Of a stretch of 64,000 nt of DNA, positions 45,703 through 53,746 are shown piece by piece (position 1 is the first letter of the stretch; the number at the start of each line of letters is the position of its first letter). This DNA is from Lederbergia citrisecunda. GTDB lineage: Bacteria > Bacillota > Bacilli > Bacillales > Bacillaceae_C. The translations under genes were made by a program, and so were the position numbers. The notes beneath the pieces were generated by a model, which was given only the letters and a program-made list of their open reading frames with translations, was not told where the DNA came from and did no database searches. The stretch is taken from positions 2,529,992 to 2,593,991 of the forward strand of contig NZ_JAGYPJ010000001.1 of NCBI RefSeq assembly GCF_018343695.1. Reading direction: 5' to 3'.

Positions 45703-46137
45703 ATGTTTTATGTAGCGATTCTGTTTCAAATATTAGTCTTTCTCTATTTTGAAATAACAACATTAGTGAATCTTTTTCCATGGAATGATTTATCTAAATA
45801 TACAGTTAGACAGAAATGGACAGAAGCAATATCAAACGGAGTTATTTTACTAGTTTGCATCGGGTTGTTTGCTACGAAAACAAGCTGGGGAATGGGAATT
45901 AGCTTACTATTTTGGGTGTTCTTTTTTATCATGCAGCTGCTTACATGGTGGATGCCATATGTAATGGGACAACACTTAAAACAGTTTCCAAAAACACTTT
46001 ATGAATCACATTTTTCAAGAACCGTGAAAATATTGCCTCCAATTAAAAATCATATTGTTCCAGACGCTCAGCATAATGTATTACAACTTCTCTCATTGTC
46101 TGCCATTATATTTAGTATTGCAGCGTTTTGGGGATGA
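45703..46137 (+). CDS. Small four-helix membrane protein of unknown function
   Basis: 144 residues from the ATG at 45703, chosen because GGAAGGAGGGAGG lies just before it; the longer open frame to 45616 has no support. About four hydrophobic segments with conserved-looking aromatic spacing (FEITTLVNLFPWNDLSKYT, LLTWWMPYVMG). I do not recognise a named family. Shares a bidirectional terminator with cutC. Confidence 0.7.
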   Translation: MFYVAILFQILVFLYFEITTLVNLFPWNDLSKYTVRQKWTEAISNGVILLVCIGLFATKTSWGMGISLLFWVFFFIMQLLTWWMPYVMGQHLKQFPKTLYESHFSRTVKILPPIKNHIVPDAQHNVLQLLSLSAIIFSIAAFWG

Positions 46138-46175
46138 AAAAAGAACCTCTCCTACTTTGGAAGAGGTTCTTTTTT
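46136..46175. terminator. Bidirectional terminator
   Basis: GAAAAAAGAACCTCT / AGAGGTTCTTTTTT stem between the convergent membrane-protein and cutC genes. Confidence 0.92.
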
Positions 46176-46858
46176 CACGCAAGGACTTGCTTAATTCTAT
46201 CAATTTTCGCACGCTCAATCGGATTCATAAAGCTATTCTCTTCCCGAACTCCAGAACCGAAATGGATTTCCTTCGGGCTAACTTCATCATAAAATTCATT
46301 AAACGTTTCAGCACGGAGACCGTATCCAGGCATGATGGTAAGATGCGTATTTTCCGCAAGTTCCATCAGCTTTTTGATCATCGGAACTGATTCAGTAGCT
46401 GGCTTTCTTCCACCAGCGGTTAGAATTCTTTTCACTTGCTTGAATTCTGTTAAGGCTTCTAACGTTTCTTCAAAATCTCTTGAAAAGTCAATAGCCCTAT
46501 GAAATGTGATATCGAGTCCTTCCGCTTCTTCAAGGAGTCTTTTCATCACCTCAACATCGACTCGTCCTTCTTCCGTAAGAGCTCCTATGACAACTCCGTT
46601 CGCCCCCAACTTTCGTACCATTCGAATATCTCGAACCATTGTATCCACTTCTAAAGATTCATAGAAAAATGATTGAACATGAGAACGGATAATAACATTG
46701 ATTGGGATTTTAGAAATTTCTACTGCTGATTCAATCAAACCAAAACTTGGAGTAACACCATCCTCCTTCATTCCTACGCACAATTCAATTCGATCCGCAC
46801 CATAATCACTTGCAGCTTTTACATCTCGAATATTCGTAGCAATAACTTCTAATAACAC
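46175..46858 (-). CDS. cutC: CutC-family protein
   Basis: 227 residues from the GTG at 46858 (AGGGGGAGC in front), which gives the family-typical start VLLEVIATNIRDVKAASDYG; the longer frame to 46903 adds a hydrophobic stretch not seen in relatives. TIM barrel with GADRIELCVGMKEDGVTPSF, INVIIRSHVQSFFY and TFHRAIDFSRD. Called copper homeostasis protein by history; the true activity is uncertain and sugar-related roles are possible given its frequent place among glycan genes. Confidence 0.9.
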   Translation of the reverse strand: MLLEVIATNIRDVKAASDYGADRIELCVGMKEDGVTPSFGLIESAVEISKIPINVIIRSHVQSFFYESLEVDTMVRDIRMVRKLGANGVVIGALTEEGRVDVEVMKRLLEEAEGLDITFHRAIDFSRDFEETLEALTEFKQVKRILTAGGRKPATESVPMIKKLMELAENTHLTIMPGYGLRAETFNEFYDEVSPKEIHFGSGVREENSFMNPIERAKIDRIKQVLA

Positions 46859-47041
46859 GAGAGCTCCCCCTTTAATAATTCCGAAAAACAATGATAAATA
46901 CATTGTACGATATATTTGTTGACCTTTCGATTTTTATGGAAAAAGTATTTTCATGTTGTGGAGGGTATTTTGAATTTTATACGTCATTGGCCAGGCACTA
47001 TCTGAATTTTGGGTGCTGTATTTTGTTACTGCAATTATTAT

Positions 47042-47236
47042 ATGGAAATAGCATTCAGCTAAACAGCAATAGCCACACCATATACGAGAATATATGTACT
47101 TTATACTACAATAGAAGAGCGTTAGACGATAATAGAGCTTCCGAACGACAATCGCATTAGCTTCAACGGCAATAGCCAGCGTTTATGTACAATCTTAATA
47201 CATTTTATCTGCAATACAATTTTAAATCACAATCCT
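47042..47236. repeat. 21-bp tandem array B, about ten degenerate units
   Basis: Anchor [C/G/T/A]AAT recurs at 47046, 47067, 47088, 47109, 47130, 47149, 47170, 47190, 47212 and 47230, that is mostly 21 bp apart. Units such as ACGACAATCGCATTAGCTTCA and ACGGCAATAGCCAGCGTTTA align with the units of array A (28527-28668). The array lies between cutC and the T-box leader; no gene is called here. Confidence 0.7.
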
Positions 47237-47282
47237 ACTTCATATATGGATAATTATCTTCAAACATTTTAAAAATTTATGC

Positions 47283-47311
47283 TTGCATTTTTTTTCAGGC
47301 AAGCTTATAAT
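47283..47311 (+). promoter_or_regulatory. Promoter of the T-box operon
   Basis: TTGCAT, 17-bp spacer, TATAAT (47306-47311), about 25 bp before the first leader stem. Confidence 0.75.
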
Positions 47312-47334
47312 CAATTTCAATCACATATGCTTTA

Positions 47335-47647
47335 CTTTTTTTCAAAGACGATGAAGAGAAAAAGTAGGATTATTGGTTTTACACAGAGAGCTTCGGTAGC
47401 TGAAAAGAAGCAAAAATCACGATCTGAACAATGGCCTCTGAGTTGCGAGCTGAACATCCTTTTGGATTATTAGGTGCCGACGAGATTTGGTACTCGTTAT
47501 CAATACCACAGTATTTCGAGCAAAGATTTATTTGTGCTCCAGTACTTGCAGAGGCTGTTTTGTGTAAGCAAACAGTGAAATAAGGTGGTACCACGTGAAT
47601 TCAACCACGTCCTTATCTTTTTTATAAAGATACGGGCGTGGTTTTTT
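47335..47647 (+). ncRNA. T-box leader, probably tRNA-Met-sensing
   Basis: The T-box core AAGGTGGTACCACG is at 47582-47595. A terminator (47603-47617 with 47629-47643, then TTTT) alternates with the antiterminator, which pairs AAGG with CCTT. Stem I shows AGTA (47363-47366) opposite GAAC (47426-47429), the upper helix GGAT...TGGTTTT/AAAATCA..ATCT, and AGAGAGC near the distal part. In the specifier position after GAAC stands AATGG; AUG at 47431-47433 would read Met. Uncharged tRNA would then switch on the downstream SAM-hydrolase/ECF operon. Confidence 0.88.
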
Positions 47648-47685
47648 GATTTTCTAAAACATTTTTTCAAACGGAGGAATTTACA

Positions 47686-48543
47686 ATGACGAACAGTTTA
47701 GTGATCCAAACAGATTTCGGTTTAAGTGACGGTGCTGTAAGTGCAATGTACGGAGTGGCGATTTCAGTCGATCCGAATCTTAGAATCTTTGACCTAACTC
47801 ATGACATTCCGCAATATAATATATGGGAGGGATCGTATCGCCTCTATCAAACCATTTCATATTGGCCGGAAGGAACAGTCTTTATTTCAGTTGTCGATCC
47901 TGGAGTTGGCTCTGATCGCCGCAGCGTTGTAATAAAAACAACGGAGAATCAATATATCGTTACTCCAGATAATGGAACATTGACTCATATTAAAGATGAA
48001 ATTGGTATCGTGGCGGTTAGAATTATTGATGAATCCGTCAATCGTTTGCCAAAATCCGGCGAATCGTATACATTCCATGGCCGTGACGTATATTCATATA
48101 CAGGAGCAAGACTTGCATCTGGAGTTATTACATTTGAAGAAGTTGGCCCGGAAGTTCCAGTCGATTCAATCATAGAACTCGCAAAATTTGAACCAAAAAT
48201 TGATGAAACATCCGTTACTGGAACTATCGATATACTTGATATTCGTTTTGGAAACTTATGGACAAATATCGACCGAACTTTATTCTTGCAATTAGATATT
48301 GAATATGGAGACAACTTTGAAGTGACCATACAAAACGATACACGTCAAGTATATAAAAACATCATGACATATGGCCGTTCCTTTGCAGATAGCCATTTAG
48401 GTGAACCCTTAATATATGTAAATTCACTCGATAAACTCGGAATCGCCATCAACCAAGGATCATTCGCCAAAGCGTACCACATTGAAACAGGGGCAAATTG
48501 GAAAATATCCCTCCGCAAAGTGCCAAAAGTCATATATAATTAA
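47686..48543 (+). CDS. S-adenosylmethionine hydrolase (DUF62 family)
   Basis: 285 residues. Family motifs: [20 protein letters not shown] at the N-terminus, [28 protein letters not shown], and [17 protein letters not shown]. Bacterial DUF62 enzymes cleave SAM with water to adenosine and methionine (relatives are fluorinase and chlorinase). Gene one of the T-box operon, so its place with a predicted Met-tRNA sensor and a transporter makes sense for methionine supply. A GGAGGAA site precedes the ATG. Confidence 0.92.
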   Translation: MTNSLVIQTDFGLSDGAVSAMYGVAISVDPNLRIFDLTHDIPQYNIWEGSYRLYQTISYWPEGTVFISVVDPGVGSDRRSVVIKTTENQYIVTPDNGTLTHIKDEIGIVAVRIIDESVNRLPKSGESYTFHGRDVYSYTGARLASGVITFEEVGPEVPVDSIIELAKFEPKIDETSVTGTIDILDIRFGNLWTNIDRTLFLQLDIEYGDNFEVTIQNDTRQVYKNIMTYGRSFADSHLGEPLIYVNSLDKLGIAINQGSFAKAYHIETGANWKISLRKVPKVIYN

Positions 48544-48592
48544 GTTTGGAATAATAGAAATATTAAATTTTAAAAAAGGGAGAAGAATCAAA

Positions 48593-49144
48593 ATGGGGAA
48601 AAATTTAGCAATTAAAACAATCGTAGCGATTGGGATTGGTGCCGCTGTGTTTGTTATCTTAGGGAGATTTGCTTCAATTCCAACGGGAATCCCGAATACT
48701 AATATTAATACTTCCTATGCGTTCTTAGCGTTAATGGCAGTTGTATTCGGTCCAGTTGCAGGCGGACTTATTGGGTTGATTGGACACGCACTCCTAGATT
48801 CCATTATGTGGGGAAGTGTTTGGTGGAGCTGGGTAATCGTTTCAGCATTAGTTGGATTATTGATTGGATTTTCTGCAAAAAGAATTAATATTGAATCCGG
48901 TGAATTTGGCAAAAAACAAATTATCTCATTTAATATCATCCAAATTATTGTTCAAATTATCGGATGGGGGCTTATTGCTCCGACTCTAGATATACTTATT
49001 TACGCAGAGCCTGCTAACAAAGTATGGACACAAGGTATTGTGGCTGGTCTCGCAAACATCGTAACAGTTGCAGTCCTTGGTACAATTTTACTCGCAGCTT
49101 ACGCAAAAACAAGAGTGAAAAGTGGAAGCTTGAAAGCAGAATAA
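48593..49144 (+). CDS. ECF transporter S component (UPF0397-like)
   Basis: 183 residues from the ATG at 48593 (GGGAGAAGAATC upstream); the open frame to 48482 overlaps the previous gene and is rejected. Five to six membrane segments with [20 protein letters not shown], characteristic of UPF0397/ECF substrate-binding units, and short loops. It would bind the small substrate and dock on the EcfAAT module encoded next. Substrate inferred from the T-box and SAM hydrolase to be methionine or a precursor. Confidence 0.88.
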   Translation: MGKNLAIKTIVAIGIGAAVFVILGRFASIPTGIPNTNINTSYAFLALMAVVFGPVAGGLIGLIGHALLDSIMWGSVWWSWVIVSALVGLLIGFSAKRINIESGEFGKKQIISFNIIQIIVQIIGWGLIAPTLDILIYAEPANKVWTQGIVAGLANIVTVAVLGTILLAAYAKTRVKSGSLKAE

Positions 49145-49275
49145 TGAATTTTATTATACAATAGTGTTGATGATGCGAGGAAATCGTAAAATTCGATTTC
49201 CTCGTTTTAAGTTCATTTTGAGAAAAACCACATGAATTTTAAAGGATTTTCGAGAATATAACTGAGGAGATCGAA

Positions 49276-50982
49276 ATGAAAAAGCCCGTTATTCAATTTG
49301 AACATTTTAATTTTAAATATCGCACCCAAGTTGACCCGACTCTTCACGATATTAATTTAACCCTTTATGAAGGAGAAAAAGTGCTGATTGTTGGGCCTTC
49401 GGGCTCAGGTAAAAGTACAGTCGGTCACTGCCTCAACGGCTTAATTCCATTTTCCTACAAAGGAGAAATTACCGGAAGTTTGAAGATTATGGGACAAGAA
49501 ACAAAAGACCTCGATATTTTTTCACTTTCTAAAATGGTTGGAACTGTTTTGCAAGATCCTGATGGGCAATTCATCGGGCTAACCGTTGGCGAAGATATTG
49601 CATTTGCACTTGAAAATGATGTTCGGGAGCAAGACGAAATGTTTTCGATAGTAAATGACGTTTCCAAAATGGTTGATATGGATGGTTATTTACAATCTTC
49701 ACTTCATCAATTGTCAGGGGGGCAAAAGCAACGAGTATCGTTAGCGGGAGTTATGGTAGACGATGTAGACATTTTACTTTTTGACGAACCGCTCGCCAAT
49801 CTTGATCCAGCAACTGGAAAACATGCGATTCAACTTATTGACCGCATTCAGAAGGAAACGAATAAAACCGTCGTCATCATTGAGCATCGCCTTGAAGATG
49901 TACTCGAATGCCATATCGACCGTATAGTGGTCGTGGATAAAGGCACGATTGTTGCGGATGTTACTCCTGATGAATTGCTCGCTTCTTCCATTCTGGAAGA
50001 GTGCAATATTCGTGAACCGCTTTATGTAAGAGCAGCAAAATACGCTGGTTCAGATGTTACTGCCGAGTCAAAGCCCTCCCATATTAATACATTTACTGTT
50101 AATAAGGACAAGCTGCTCACTTGGTTTGAAGCGACCAATCCTCCTGAACGAAAAAAGAAAACAGAACCAATTTTAGAATTGAAAAACATTCATTTTAGTT
50201 ATTCACCTAGTCGTGAAATCATTCACAACGTATCTTTTTCTATTGAAAAAGGAGAAATGGTCAGTATTGCTGGTAAAAACGGTGCTGGAAAGTCAACATT
50301 GGCCAGTATTATTTGTGGATTTGTAAAACCCAATTCCGGTCGGATTCTTTTTAAAGGTGAAGATATTACGAATGATACGATCAAAGAACGCGCTGAGCGA
50401 ATTGGACTCGTCATGCAAAATCCAAACCAAATGATTTCAAAGCATATGATCTTTGAAGAAGTCGCTTTGGGTTTGGTCTTACGAGGTTTACCTGAAGATG
50501 AAATAAAAGAACGAGTAGAAAAAACATTACGGATATGTGGTCTCTATCCATTTCGAAATTGGCCGATTTCAGCCCTTAGCTTCGGACAGAAAAAACGTGT
50601 TACTATCGCTTCTATACTAGTATTGGAGCCTGAGTTGATTATTTTAGATGAACCAACCGCGGGACAGGATTTCAAGCACTATACTGAAATCATGGAATTT
50701 TTAACAGAATTAAATGAACAAGGCGTTACGATTTTAATGATTACTCATGACATGCACTTAATGCTCGAGTACACACCGCGAGCAATCGTTATTGCTGGTG
50801 GAGAAAAAATTGCAGATGATACATCAGCGAATATTCTTACTGATCGCGACGTAATCGAAAAAGCGAATTTGAAAGAAACGTCATTATTCGACCTTGCCGT
50901 TAAAGCTGGAATCGAAGAACCGAGAGAATTCGTCGGACGATTTATCGCCTTCGACAAGGAGGTTAGAACAACATGGCAGTAG
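49276..50982 (+). CDS. ECF-type ABC ATPase, two domains fused (EcfA-EcfA')
   Basis: 568 residues with two complete ATPase halves. First: Walker A GPSGSGKST, signature LSGGQKQRVSLAG, Walker B ILLFDEP. Second: Walker A GKNGAGKST, signature LSFGQKKRVTIAS, Walker B LIILDEP. The usual two separate ECF ATPases are here one chain with a linker around residues 245-295. Energises the S component and EcfT. Overlaps the EcfT gene by 10 bp. Confidence 0.93.
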   Translation: MKKPVIQFEHFNFKYRTQVDPTLHDINLTLYEGEKVLIVGPSGSGKSTVGHCLNGLIPFSYKGEITGSLKIMGQETKDLDIFSLSKMVGTVLQDPDGQFIGLTVGEDIAFALENDVREQDEMFSIVNDVSKMVDMDGYLQSSLHQLSGGQKQRVSLAGVMVDDVDILLFDEPLANLDPATGKHAIQLIDRIQKETNKTVVIIEHRLEDVLECHIDRIVVVDKGTIVADVTPDELLASSILEECNIREPLYVRAAKYAGSDVTAESKPSHINTFTVNKDKLLTWFEATNPPERKKKTEPILELKNIHFSYSPSREIIHNVSFSIEKGEMVSIAGKNGAGKSTLASIICGFVKPNSGRILFKGEDITNDTIKERAERIGLVMQNPNQMISKHMIFEEVALGLVLRGLPEDEIKERVEKTLRICGLYPFRNWPISALSFGQKKRVTIASILVLEPELIILDEPTAGQDFKHYTEIMEFLTELNEQGVTILMITHDMHLMLEYTPRAIVIAGGEKIADDTSANILTDRDVIEKANLKETSLFDLAVKAGIEEPREFVGRFIAFDKEVRTTWQ

Positions 50983-51806
50983 AAATGCTCGCATATATTG
51001 ATCGTCCTTCGCCTATTCATCGTCTGACTGGTGCAACAAAACTCATTTGCTTTATTTTGTGGTCGACTGCCGCTATGCTTACGTACGATACACGAGTGTT
51101 GCTATTTTTATTTGTGGCGAGTATCGCTATTTTTATCGCCTCACAAGTAAAAATTCGTGAAATCTCCTTTGTGTTGATCTTTATTTTGGCATTTTTACTA
51201 CTGAATAATATAGCCATTTATATTTTTTCACCACAAGAAGGTGTTAAAATTTACGGTTCTAGCCATGTATTGTTCGAAATAGTTGGACGGTATAACGTAA
51301 CGTGGGAGCAGCTATTTTATCAGTTTAATATTACGATAAAATATTTTACAATCATTCCAGCAGCGATTTTGTTTATCGTAACCACACATCCGAGCGAATT
51401 CGCAGCATCTCTAAACAAAATCGGTGTCAGCTATCGTATTTCATATGCGGTTGCACTAGCCTTACGCTATATTCCCGACATCCAGCGCGACTTCCGCAAC
51501 ATTGCCATCACTCAACAGGCTCGCGGAATCGACATGTCGAGCAAAGAAAAACTAGGAAAGAGAATCAAAAACATAGCATCCATCATCATCCCTTTAATAT
51601 TATCGAGCTTAGATCGAATCGAAGTTATCAGCAACGCCATGGAACTGCGCGGTTTTGGAAAAAATAAAAAGCGTTCCTGGTACAGTGCTCGTCCGTTTAA
51701 ACGGATTGATTACTTCGCACTTATTTTAGTTGGAATCGCGTTCGTTGTTTCGCTTATTATTACCTTTTATGATGGAAGTAGATTTTATAATCCGTTCGGG
51801 GCGTGA
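50973..51806 (+). CDS. ECF transporter transmembrane component EcfT
   Basis: 277 residues, about five membrane segments and the coupling helices with the ARG motif in ITQQARGIDMSSKEK and AMELRGFGKNKKR, typical of EcfT. Start ATG behind AAGGAGG, overlapping the ATPase gene, so translational coupling is likely. Last gene of the T-box operon; the hairpin CGGGGCGT / ACGCCCCG (51797-51820) overlapping its stop is the probable terminator. Confidence 0.92.
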   Translation: MAVEMLAYIDRPSPIHRLTGATKLICFILWSTAAMLTYDTRVLLFLFVASIAIFIASQVKIREISFVLIFILAFLLLNNIAIYIFSPQEGVKIYGSSHVLFEIVGRYNVTWEQLFYQFNITIKYFTIIPAAILFIVTTHPSEFAASLNKIGVSYRISYAVALALRYIPDIQRDFRNIAITQQARGIDMSSKEKLGKRIKNIASIIIPLILSSLDRIEVISNAMELRGFGKNKKRSWYSARPFKRIDYFALILVGIAFVVSLIITFYDGSRFYNPFGA

Positions 51807-51820
51807 TTGGTAACGCCCCG
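51797..51820 (+). terminator. Terminator of the ECF operon
   Basis: CGGGGCGT / ACGCCCCG stem overlapping the stop codon, followed by AAGTTTT. Confidence 0.7.
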
Positions 51821-52028
51821 AAGTTTTAACACTGTGCATAATAAATTTTGGACTCCGTCTTTTCGGATTTCCTGATAGCAATTATTCTACTGTATGTATT
51901 TTGGAGAAGAACCGATCAATTCACTTTTTTTAAAAGCTAAAAAAGACGGTTGAAAATTTCCCAAGAGTCTCGTAGTTGATATTCTATAAACAAAACACAT
52001 ACGAGCATGAGTTCTCTTAAAGCATATG

Positions 52029-52062
52029 AAAAAGCGCCAAGACCTCAAGTCTCGACGCTTTC
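52029..52062 (-). terminator. Terminator of the LCP gene
   Basis: AAAGCG-TC-AGAC / GTCT-GGCGCTTT imperfect stem followed by TT on the minus strand. Confidence 0.75.
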
Positions 52063-52066
52063 TTTT

Positions 52067-52996
52067 TTATTTCAACTCCAAATGCTCTTTCAACTTATTC
52101 TGTACATTCACTCTTTCCTCATCTGGTACAACATAGTACCATAGTCCATCAATGGTTGCGCCGCTACCTTCAATTTGGATTTGCTCAAGATTATGACGGG
52201 CATCCGCATAATTTTTTTGAATGGATTTCATTTCGTCAAAAGATATATTTGTTTCAACATTTTTGCTTAACGCTTTTAGAACATCGTCATATTTCCAAAG
52301 GGCAGAAATATTAGCACCTTTGTTGATGACTCCTTGAATGACTTGACGTTGACGCATTTGACGTCCGAAATCGCCACGAGCATCTTGTTTACGCATGCGG
52401 GAATAGCTCAATGCTTCCTTACCATTTAGGTTCAATTCACCCACTGGAAAATGATGTTTGTCTTGTGTAAAGTCAAGATCATTATTAACCGTTACACCGC
52501 CGACTGCATCTACTATTTCTTTAAAACCTTCCATATTCATCTTTACATAATAATCAATTGGAATATCGAGGAACTTTTCGACCGTATTCATCGACATTTC
52601 TACGCCGCCACGAGCATACGCATGGTTAATTTTTTCCACAGTACCATTTCCGACAATTTCTACTCGAGTATCGCGTGGAATACTTAGCATTTCCATCGAC
52701 TTCGTCTTAGGATTTACAGTAATAACAATCATCGTATCCGAACGGCCTTTATCACCAGAACGCTCATCCACTCCAAGCATCAATACTGAAAACGGTTCTC
52801 TCTTACCAAGTTCCAAATCCGATTCCCTTTTTACTTCCGGAGTACGGTCAATTGGACTATGAACAGCATTTGCCGCTTTAGAAAGATTATGATATATCGA
52901 GTAACCATACGCAACAATCCCAGCTACTAGTACAAATAAAGTAATAAGGAAAATTTTTAATCCTTTTCTTTTCTTTTTCGTTTTATGTCGACCCAT
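52067..52996 (-). CDS. LytR-CpsA-Psr (LCP) family wall-polymer ligase
   Basis: 309 residues: basic cytoplasmic tail, one membrane segment (about 11-33), then the LCP domain (about 80-230) with VLMLGVDERSGDKGRSDTMI, LSIPRDTRVEI and the acidic/Arg site in MRKQDARGDFGRQMRQRQVI. LCP proteins transfer teichoic acids or capsular polymers from lipid carriers to peptidoglycan. The family marks are complete. Stands alone between the ECF operon and the surface protein region. Confidence 0.93.
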   Translation of the reverse strand: MGRHKTKKKRKGLKIFLITLFVLVAGIVAYGYSIYHNLSKAANAVHSPIDRTPEVKRESDLELGKREPFSVLMLGVDERSGDKGRSDTMIVITVNPKTKSMEMLSIPRDTRVEIVGNGTVEKINHAYARGGVEMSMNTVEKFLDIPIDYYVKMNMEGFKEIVDAVGGVTVNNDLDFTQDKHHFPVGELNLNGKEALSYSRMRKQDARGDFGRQMRQRQVIQGVINKGANISALWKYDDVLKALSKNVETNISFDEMKSIQKNYADARHNLEQIQIEGSGATIDGLWYYVVPDEERVNVQNKLKEHLELK

Positions 52997-53178
52997 GTTT
53001 TTTTCCCTCTCCCATATTTTCTTTCTATAAATAGACGTTAAATAGATTCAAAAGTTACAACAATCTATATTATACTCATTCACAGTTGCCTATTACAATA
53101 GCCTATATATAGAAACTTTGAATAATCATGGGAAAGTAAACAAACATATTAAGACAAAATAACCATTTTTTAAAGTAA

Positions 53179-53203
53179 AGACGAGGGCTAAAGTGCCCTC
53201 GTC
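53179..53203 (-). terminator. Terminator of the riboswitch-controlled small gene
   Basis: AGACGAGGGC / GCCCTCGTCT perfect stem followed on the minus strand by TTTACTTT. Confidence 0.85.
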
Positions 53204-53218
53204 TGTGTTATTTTATCT

Positions 53219-53404
53219 TTAATGACATTTATAAGGAATAACGAAAAATTGTTCTAGATGTATGATCGCTTGTTCATGATACCTTTTTTTCATTTCTAGC
53301 CTCTCTTTATAGCAAACATCCAAGCAATCAGGTATTAGTATAGTTAATTCTTTAAGTCTAATAAAATGCCAATAATATCTAATGCGATAATATAATCTCT
53401 TCAT
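53219..53404 (-). CDS. 61-residue protein under a c-di-GMP riboswitch
   Basis: 61 residues from the ATG at 53404, with GGAGG six bases upstream; the frame is open seven codons further into the riboswitch stem and that part is rejected. Basic and aromatic N-terminus (MKRLYYRIRYYWHFIRLKEL), then a helical KERLEMKKRYHEQAIIHLEQ stretch and a Cys-His end. No membrane segment and no recognised family. Its own riboswitch and terminator show it is a real, regulated gene. It follows the surface protein gene on the same strand. Confidence 0.75.
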   Translation of the reverse strand: MKRLYYRIRYYWHFIRLKELTILIPDCLDVCYKERLEMKKRYHEQAIIHLEQFFVIPYKCH

Positions 53405-53410
53405 ATAATG

Positions 53411-53437
53411 CCTCCGAATAATCATAAATCGTCGGAG
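53411..53437 (-). promoter_or_regulatory. Ribosome-site hairpin of the small gene
   Basis: In RNA, CTCCGA (53437-53432) can pair with TCGGAG (53417-53412), which contains most of the ribosome site. The loop would include the 3' strand of riboswitch stem P1, so the hairpin and P1 exclude each other. This predicts that c-di-GMP opens translation. Confidence 0.55.
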
Positions 53438-53536
53438 TTCGTGTTCGGTAGCTGGCTGGCGTAATCAAAGTGACATTAGCCCCTATAGTTTTGCGTCATC
53501 ACTTTTCAGTAACTTTGCCGATTCGTACGATTTATG
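53423..53536 (-). ncRNA. Cyclic di-GMP class I (GEMM) riboswitch
   Basis: P1 is the perfect pair CATAAATCGT / ACGATTTATG. Inside stand the GEMM-I marks in order: CGGCAAAG, GAAA tetraloop on a TTACT/AGTGA stem, GATGACGCAAAACTATAGG, GGCTAA, then the last arm CCAGCCAGCTACCGA. The order and spacing match the class I fold with its tetraloop-receptor arms. Confidence 0.9.
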
Positions 53537-53710
53537 GGTACTTTCAATAATATCATCGTATGAATTTACCTAATAATGAATAGGTCCATTGACTTATTTT
53601 TTTGAATCAAGCAAGAGAGGAACGAACTATAAAAACAAAAATTAAAGAAGTACTGCAGTTACGCTTGAAGCTTTATACAACTAAGTCCCTGCATATTCTC
53701 CTTTAAAAAA

Positions 53711-53739
53711 TACCTAGGCTCCTATTCAAAACCTAGGCA
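53711..53739 (-). terminator. Terminator of the surface protein gene
   Basis: TGCCTAGG / CCTAGGTA stem followed on the minus strand by TTTTTT. Confidence 0.85.
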
Positions 53740-53746
53740 TTTACTA

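Noticed and set aside
47042-47236. CRISPR array
   Set aside because: The period is about 21 bp with no constant repeat and unique spacer pattern, and no cas genes are present.
47279-47473. 64-codon frame before the T-box operon
   Set aside because: It covers the promoter and stem I of the T-box leader and has no ribosome site.
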